Assembly: GCA_964429355.1 (NCBI GenBank)
Contig: CAYSCH010000002.1
Location: forward strand, 1-64,000
Direction: 5' to 3'
Length of the DNA stretch: 64,000 nt
From: JAAYAY01 sp964429355
GTDB taxonomy: Bacteria > Planctomycetota > Planctomycetia > Pirellulales > Thermoguttaceae
The notes beneath the pieces were generated by a model. It had not been told where the DNA came from. It was given only the letters and a program-made list of their open reading frames with translations, and did no database searches. Below, one piece after another: positions 61,690-64,000 of this stretch; within the stretch, counting starts at the first letter, position 1, and every line of letters begins with the position of its first letter. A program made the position numbers and the translations under genes.

Positions 61690-63470
61690 ATGAAATTCAG
61701 GTGCGAGAAGTGCACTGGCTTGCTCGAAGGAAAAGANNNNNNNNNNGGGCCGGTTTACCGCTCACATGTCCCTTTTGTGGAGGCACAGTCTTAGTGCCGT
61801 CTATTTGCGAGACTGGTGCCAAGCCAATCCACGCTACGCGCTCGTCACCAATGCCGACTCCGGGAGCGGACCTAAATCAAGGAATTCCAGCGGGTGTTAA
61901 TGAATCGATCAGCAGCTCCGACAACCTCGCTGCCGTCACATCCAGCAGAAAGACGAATCCGCCGGAAAAGAACCTCCGTCCCGACTTCATTTTAGACGGA
62001 ACTTCCGATATGCCAGACATCAGCTTTTCGTGTCCAACATGCGGGCAGACGATTGTCATTGATCAGAGAGCCGCGGGGCGTCGTGTCCCATGTCCTCACT
62101 GTACCAAAACATGCCTCGTCCCTCCTCTCGGTGACATCCAGAAGAACCTCGATGGACCACTTACCGCCCCGACCCTCGCTCCCGATTATCCGTCAATCAT
62201 TCGAGCGGTCGCCGAGCAGCGAGGCGTGGCCGCCAAGGCAGCAGCGGCGATTCCCAAGAAGCATGCCATGCACGCAAGAGAAATTCACTGCATACCCAAT
62301 GAGGAAGAGATTCTCGTGCTCTTCGATATGACTCTTTTGGGATCGGCCAAGAAGGCATTGGTTCTTACATCTCACGCACTCTACGGCCATTACAATAAAC
62401 GTATGCTTTCTGTGCGCATTCCGTATTCAGATTTTCCCAGTCGCCAATTTGAGTTTCGCTGTGGCCTCGGTCTAGGCGAAACCCCGTCGATTGACCCTGG
62501 GGACTATCTCTTGCAGGCCCATGAGAGGCAACAGTTGGATGCTATTGTTGCGAAACTCAAGGCGTGTACGATTGCCGCACAGACATCTGCACCAAAAGAA
62601 CAAGATCGCCAGTTTCAGTTTCATTGCGCGTTACCATCCGCCGGTTTCAGCGGCGGCCTCTCAGAGGCCTTGGGAGTCTTCTGTGTCGGGGGAACTTCGG
62701 GCACTTGTTCACTGATCTGCGTTCCGGAGAGGAACCGGCTTTCACTCTACCAGAAACTGACTCGCACCGCTCACCAAACGTTGACTCGTACCGCCCTGCA
62801 CGAAGAATACGCGGAGGTACTGTCAAGACCGATACGCGGGACGCCCAAGGTAAGATATCGCGAGGTAGCAGTGCAGGAGCAACTTCATACTGACCTTTGG
62901 CGAAGCATTGGGATTGGTGTAGGGGGAGGGGTCGGTTTGTGCTTCATATCGCATTGCATGGAGATAGCGACTGTCACGCGGCCAAGCTCACATCCCATAC
63001 AAACTTGGTTCGAGACGGTTCTCCTGCTTGGTGTTCTTGGCGGCGTGGTTGGGATCATCAAGAACCGGTTCTCAAAACATTCCGCCAATTCCATCAGCCA
63101 CGGTGAATTGCTTATCCTCACGCGAAGTCATGAAGTCGCTCTCGCGCTGACAGTGCCTCTCGATGAAATCGCAACGGCGTTCGATGCTCTGCACGAGGTA
63201 GGGTGGACGCCAGAAGGCACAAGTGAGCGCCCGCCCGGAATTCTGGATGACGGAACCGGCCGCAACGATCCTGGAGCAGAGGTGCCACGTGTTTCGCGCG
63301 GAACGCCCGACTTGCCATTGCCTGAGATTGCTTTCGCATGCACGTGCGGCAAGAGATACCGAGTCAAACGAAAAGAGAACGCCGCGAAATACAGATGCCC
63401 AGGTTGCGGGAAATTGCTCGTGGTGCCAGGGCAACAAGTAGCAACGCAGTCGGAGCAATCGCCCGACTGA
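61690..63470 (+). CDS. Membrane protein with several zinc ribbons (contains assembly gap)
   Basis: The ATG at 61690 follows GGGAGAG and begins FRCEKC, a first half-ribbon; after ten N the frame resumes with LTCPFCGGTVLVP. A second full ribbon is FSCPTCGQTIVIDQRAAGRR with VPCPHCTKTCLVPP, and a last one at the C-terminus is FACTCGKRYRVKRKENAAKY with RCPGCGKLLVVPG. The middle holds a PH-like or unknown domain (EEEILVLFDMTLLGSAKKAL) and two membrane helices (about SIGIGVGGGVGLCFI and TVLLLGVLGGVVGII). The gap hides the true reading-frame link. The function is unknown; it may serve the upstream signalling set. Confidence 0.65.
61737..61746. other. Assembly gap (10 N)
   Basis: Ten N inside the zinc-ribbon gene; the frames before and after do not match across exactly ten bases, so the true gap length differs. 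Confidence 0.98.
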
Positions 63471-63543
63471 AATGATATTCTTGGAACGCAAACGCGTTCC
63501 TTTGTTCGATTTTGAAGCGCCGCGCGACAGGAGGAATTGAATC

Positions 63544-63597
63544 ATGCTTTCGCGACGTATGTTGATACCAGTCGTCACGGTTCTCCTGGTGGTATGA
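63544..63597 (+). pseudogene. Truncated secreted-protein leader
   Basis: AGGAGG precedes an ATG that opens MLSRRMLIPVVTVLLVV, a typical signal-peptide start, followed at once by TGA. Eleven bases later the convergent partial gene ends. It looks like a gene start cut off by a rearrangement or join. Confidence 0.45.
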
Positions 63598-63607
63598 CAG
63601 GCGAGGT

Positions 63608-64000
63608 TCACGGAGTCCCGCCCGATGCTTTGAACCGTGGCAACGGCCCGGCAGGACGCGGCACGATGGCCCAGAAAGGTTCGCGGGCTATGACATCGCA
63701 GTTGTCAGGAAGCATCCCCTCCAGCACGCTCAGGGCCTGGAAAGCGCCGGGGAATCCCGCGTCGACACCGCACACGAGCGCGGCCCGCGCGCTGTAGGCG
63801 AAGCTGTTGCCGTAGTTGGGCACGTCCGGTTCGCTCAACTTGGCGTTCTCGCGCCCCAGGACCTTCCAGTCGTCGTAGACGACGGGCCGCCCATCCGGTC
63901 CCTTTTCGCCGACGACCATCCGGTACGGCGTTGCGAGGCGCGGATCGAAGTCAGGAGCATGGAGCAGAGTTCCTACTCGCAGACGCAGCAAGAAGTCCCG
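63608..64000 (-). CDS. Unknown protein, C-terminal part
   Basis: The frame is open to the window edge and gives at least 130 residues; the true start is outside. Sequence such as DGRPVVYDDWKVLGRENAKL and FAYSARAALVCGVDAGFPGA looks like a folded enzyme-type domain, perhaps a secreted carbohydrate- or peptide-acting protein, but I do not recognise the family. Confidence 0.5.
   Translation of the reverse strand, partial: RDFLLRLRVGTLLHAPDFDPRLATPYRMVVGEKGPDGRPVVYDDWKVLGRENAKLSEPDVPNYGNSFAYSARAALVCGVDAGFPGAFQALSVLEGMLPDNCDVIAREPFWAIVPRPAGPLPRFKASGGTP

Overview
The window looks like draft or metagenome-assembled DNA from a planctomycete of the Pirellulales type. The pointers are an ECF sigma factor overlapping a very large Ser/Thr kinase, kinases fused to SUMF1 and PEGA modules, SHD1-domain proteins, a truncated secreted protein with the planctomycete LEPLELRALLA-like leader, a HExxH protein of DUF1570 type, many secreted or lipoprotein genes, and GC-rich coding DNA. 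Four runs of N mark scaffold joins (2013-2022, 41383-41407, 50918-50927, 61737-61746). At least the first is a faulty join.

1-6.4 kb is an F-type ATP synthase operon in the order c-b-delta-alpha-gamma-beta-epsilon, whose alpha gene is broken by an inverted argG fragment and a gap. 6.4-31.9 kb is ordinary chromosome: an SGNH hydrolase, a YfhO-like membrane protein, a LamG protein, an amidohydrolase, a GDPD-propeller fusion, an SMP-30 lactonase, an RRM protein, two peptidyl-prolyl isomerases, a metallopeptidase-like protein, Nudix, guaA, surE, purC, a GH10-like pseudo-enzyme, and an FHA-GAF-PP2C phosphatase. Short repeats and gene fragments lie between them, including the first 36 codons of a radical SAM gene.

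32.2-42 kb is an accessory segment that starts at a tRNA-Gln(CTG) with its own promoter and terminator. It carries a GT9-type glycosyltransferase, a winged-helix protein, IS21-type debris, and a compact replication module: an excisionase-like HTH protein, an unknown protein, a family-A DNA polymerase with exonuclease, a small winged-helix-like protein and a TOPRIM primase. Three back-to-back perfect palindromes plus three AT-rich iterons at the polymerase-gene end look like an origin. About 2 kb of mostly gene-poor DNA follows.

42-50.2 kb holds an ECF sigma/kinase-TPR pair, a truncated FG-GAP-type secreted protein, and a second kinase with PEGA-SUMF1-PEGA. An IS3-family element with recognisable terminal repeats follows (50.46-52.17 kb). 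52.2-63.5 kb is the most interesting stretch: two SHD1 proteins, then a vWA protein, a PP2C phosphatase and a 1378-residue protein with two intact kinase-like domains, a transmembrane helix, a SUMF1/C-type-lectin-fold domain and a seven-bladed WD40 propeller. A frameshifted lipoprotein and a multi-zinc-ribbon membrane protein come after it. The vWA-phosphatase-kinase order matches the TerY-P type phosphorylation triad, but with an unusual kinase architecture, so it is the best candidate here for an undescribed system.
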